Source of the DNA: Candidatus Odinarchaeota archaeon
GTDB lineage: Archaea > Asgardarchaeota > Baldrarchaeia > Baldrarchaeales > DXJG01
NCBI GenBank assembly: GCA_021158895.1
Contig: JAGGSW010000087.1
Coordinates: 1 to 8,282, forward strand
DNA length: 8,282 nt
Direction of reading: 5' to 3'
Shown here: one piece after another, positions 6,353 to 8,282 of the stretch
Numbering within the stretch: position 1 is the first letter of the stretch
Layout of the letters: each line of letters opens with the position of its first letter
The notes under the pieces: generated by a model
Told to the model about the DNA's origin: nothing
Databases searched by the model: none
What the model saw: the letters and a program-made list of their open reading frames with translations, nothing else
Position numbers and translations under genes: made by a program

Positions 6353-7969
6353 TTAGCTTGGTGGTTTTGCTTTTAGCCATGTTTCTCTGAGGATTCTTGT
6401 GAATAGTTCTATGTAGGGTGCCATTGTTGAGGCTACTCCTTTGACTTCTTCTTTAATTGAGGCGAAAACAACTTCCTCTCTATCTCTACTAACACCTATG
6501 TACTCCAATTCTGGTAAAATTTTCACTTTAATGTTTCCGATCTCAGCTAGTTTTAACACTTGGTCCGTTAATTTATCTGTAACTATTTGAACGCTTACTG
6601 TCGGTTTAACGGTGCTAAAGGCGCTTAACACATTTTCCATGTCTGCTGGCACAACAGCGAAAAGAGAGGACTTAGCTCTTCCCACTATATTTGTCATATA
6701 TTGCTCAACAATTCTCTTATCTGGCAACACGAAGAGATCGGTAACTTCCGAGAATCTATCAATAATATCCTTTAACGGCGATATTCTGTTTCTAACTTCA
6801 CTTTTTACTGTTTCAAAAGTTTTTTCGATTTCTCCTAAACCTCTATTAATAACTCCGCCTATTGAGGAAACCAATTCATCTTTTTGCTGGTCAGCTGTAC
6901 TCACAGCTTTTTCAAAAGCAGCTTTTATATCATCCGAAACGCCAGAAGTTACAGACTTATATTCTTCAGCTCTAGATCTAATCAGGTCACTAACTTCACC
7001 CTTAGAAGAGGTTAAATAAGATGACACCTTTGCTGCAACGTTGTCAACCTTACCTCTAACATCAGCAGCAAAACTTGTCATCTTCGTTTCAAAGTCTCTG
7101 GAAGCACTTTCTAAATGTGAACTAAGAGAACTTCTAACTGAGGAAGACGTTTTTTCTAACTCACTCTTTATATTTTCTTCCAGAGCTTTAAGATCGCTTT
7201 CAACTTTTGAACCGTGAAGATTCATAGTCTCCTCAACATCGCGTTGCGTCTTATTAATTTCCTCTGCTATCGATATCTTTGAACTATTGATTTTTTCAAG
7301 CAATTCGGTTTGAGTTTTCTTAATAATTTCCTCAATGTTTTTCAGCTGGTCTAAAATGCTTGTGAAGGCTTTTTCGATGCTTTCCAGTGATGTGCCAAAT
7401 GTAGATGTTCCAGTTTCTGTGATGCTTTCTAGATTTTTCTGAATTCGCTTAGACAGCTGGGCAGCCGCCGACTGGTAATCAACGATCTTTTCTGAGATCT
7501 GTGAAGAAAGTCCGCTGGAAAGATTATTAAACGCTTCTTCAACACTTTTTCCGGTTTCATTCAAAGTTTCATTCATTTTTGTTTTAATTTCTGTTACCGT
7601 TAATTGCGAATCAGATTCAACGGAGGATATAAGTTCCTTTAGTGCAGCTGTGGTTTCAGATAGTGACTTGCTAAATATTCTAGATAACTTATCGCTTAAT
7701 TCTTCGAAAATAAGGCCAGTTTTCTCGTTTATTCCCGCAATTTTACCTATAACTTCTTTTGAAACATCCCATGAAGAACTTCTAAAATTCTCGATAAATT
7801 GTTCAACCTCGTTTTTTGCTTCCTCTGTTAGTCCTCCAAGAAACCTTGTAGTCTCAACTAAAGTGGAAGATAAAAGCTTTGAAGCATTATTTTCAAAGCT
7901 TTCAATCGCGCTTTTTAACTCTTCAACATCTTTTTTAAACCCTAAAACCATTTTACCTTCTTCAGACAA
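6353..7969 (-). CDS. long coiled-coil protein with a TrmB-like C-terminal domain
   Basis: A 538-residue soluble protein with no signal peptide, no membrane helix and no cysteine. Residues about 8-410 are almost wholly helical, rich in Ser, Glu and Lys with heptad-like hydrophobic spacing, recalling the signalling shaft of chemoreceptors, though no receptor hairpin tip is recognised. Residues about 415-533 form a compact alpha/beta domain: VLPDKRIVEQYMTNIVGRA, SSLFAVVPADM, VSVQIVTDKL, IKVKILPEL, EEVVFASIKEE, and a final helix ending in LFTRILRETW. This order matches the C-terminal effector domain of TrmB-family regulators, a degenerate PLD-like fold; the HKD catalytic motif is absent, so phospholipase or nuclease activity is unlikely. 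The TTG start (7969) has a perfect GGAGG (7979-7983) 9 bases upstream, better than the internal ATG at 7951. It appears to be a single-gene unit. Function unknown; a scaffold or ligand-sensing role is inference. Confidence 0.85.
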   Translation of the reverse strand: MSEEGKMVLGFKKDVEELKSAIESFENNASKLLSSTLVETTRFLGGLTEEAKNEVEQFIENFRSSSWDVSKEVIGKIAGINEKTGLIFEELSDKLSRIFSKSLSETTAALKELISSVESDSQLTVTEIKTKMNETLNETGKSVEEAFNNLSSGLSSQISEKIVDYQSAAAQLSKRIQKNLESITETGTSTFGTSLESIEKAFTSILDQLKNIEEIIKKTQTELLEKINSSKISIAEEINKTQRDVEETMNLHGSKVESDLKALEENIKSELEKTSSSVRSSLSSHLESASRDFETKMTSFAADVRGKVDNVAAKVSSYLTSSKGEVSDLIRSRAEEYKSVTSGVSDDIKAAFEKAVSTADQQKDELVSSIGGVINRGLGEIEKTFETVKSEVRNRISPLKDIIDRFSEVTDLFVLPDKRIVEQYMTNIVGRAKSSLFAVVPADMENVLSAFSTVKPTVSVQIVTDKLTDQVLKLAEIGNIKVKILPELEYIGVSRDREEVVFASIKEEVKGVASTMAPYIELFTRILRETWLKAKPPS

Positions 7970-8027
7970 GGATTTTTTCCTCCAAACATTGTAACATTAG
8001 GATGTAAGATATTGTATACAGCCGTCT

Positions 8028-8043
8028 TAATTAAAATTTTTAT
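8028..8043 (-). promoter_or_regulatory. candidate TATA box for the coiled-coil gene
   Basis: On the minus strand, ATAAAAATTTTAATTAA is centred about 66 bases before the TTG start. It predicts a transcript start near 8010 and a leader of about 40 bases that contains the GGAGG site. It is the strongest A/T block between the gene and the window end that lies at a suitable distance. Confidence 0.45.
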
Positions 8044-8045
8044 CG

Positions 8046-8282
8046 ACAAAATAGTAAAAATCTCGACCCACATTCCCGTTAAGAGCAATTTAAGAGTAGG
8101 TAGAAAAACACCATGATTGCAATCGGTAATAAATCGGCTATTCAACCTTAAAGATAACTTATACGCTCTGCAGGCACGTTACAGTGACCATATTTTATAT
8201 GAGTAAAATTTTACCAAGTTAAATATCAAACAAACCAGTTTAAGGCAAAACAAAGAAACTCATACGCAAACAAATGCTAAAA
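8046..8282. other. unassigned region with one 10-bp palindrome
   Basis: No RNA gene or supportable coding region is seen here. GATTGCAATC (8115-8124) is a perfect 10-bp palindrome about 80 bases upstream of the coiled-coil gene's TATA box. The last 60 bases are A/C-rich and could be the upstream region of a gene beyond the window. Confidence 0.3.

Noticed and set aside
7942..8145. A 67-residue minus-strand frame overlapping the start of the coiled-coil gene.
   Set aside because: It covers the promoter and ribosome-binding site of the coiled-coil gene, has no recognisable domain, and reads as random translation of A/T-rich DNA.
1..8282. CRISPR arrays, tRNA or rRNA genes, insertion sequences or transposase genes.
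   Set aside because: No regularly spaced repeats, no recognisable tRNA or rRNA sequence, and no transposase motifs or long terminal inverted repeats were seen on either strand.

Overview
The window looks like an A+T-rich archaeal chromosome fragment. Supporting signs are a stand-alone ADP-forming acyl-CoA synthetase alpha subunit, Lrp/AsnC-type RAM domains, archaeal-style TATA boxes upstream of genes, GGAGG/GGTGAG ribosome-binding sites, and frequent TTG starts (three of the five genes whose start is visible). The seryl-tRNA synthetase is the common type, not the rare methanogen type. A Thermoproteota/Bathyarchaeia-like fermentative or peptide-using archaeon would fit, but that placement is inference from gene style; no rRNA is present to fix it.

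Layout, left to right. (1) 1-1365, plus strand: an ADP-forming acetyl/acyl-CoA synthetase alpha subunit missing only its first few codons. (2) 1366-1706: a 341-base leader or intergenic region with a candidate TATA box and two inverted repeats. (3) 1707-3205, plus strand: a tight two-gene operon. The first gene is a stand-alone RAM (Lrp/AsnC ligand-binding) protein with no DNA-binding domain. Two bases after its stop comes a 10-helix DMT/EamA-like transporter that carries a second RAM domain fused to its C terminus. This is the most interesting system in the window: it looks like a metabolite-sensing transporter with a soluble RAM partner. (4) 3278-3697, plus strand: a MaoC-like (R)-hydratase gene broken by two frameshifts and a probable small deletion. 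(5) 3760-3783: a hairpin between convergent genes. (6) 3795-5745, minus strand: moaC (molybdenum cofactor) and, upstream of it, serS. (7) 5746-6352: about 600 bases with no intact gene, holding what appears to be a decayed small secreted or anchored protein gene. (8) 6353-7969, minus strand: a 538-residue, very long coiled-coil protein ending in a globular domain that resembles the C-terminal effector (degenerate PLD-like) domain of TrmB-family regulators. (9) 7970-8282: its promoter region and otherwise unassigned sequence.

How they fit together. The acyl-CoA synthetase makes ATP from acyl-CoA thioesters produced by sugar or amino-acid breakdown. RAM domains usually bind amino acids, and many EamA/DMT proteins export amino acids or related metabolites. 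An amino-acid-sensing export module next to a catabolic ATP-yielding enzyme is therefore a coherent but unproven picture. moaC and serS are housekeeping genes. Two decayed genes in one window, beside several long intact ones, suggest local gene loss rather than poor sequence quality.
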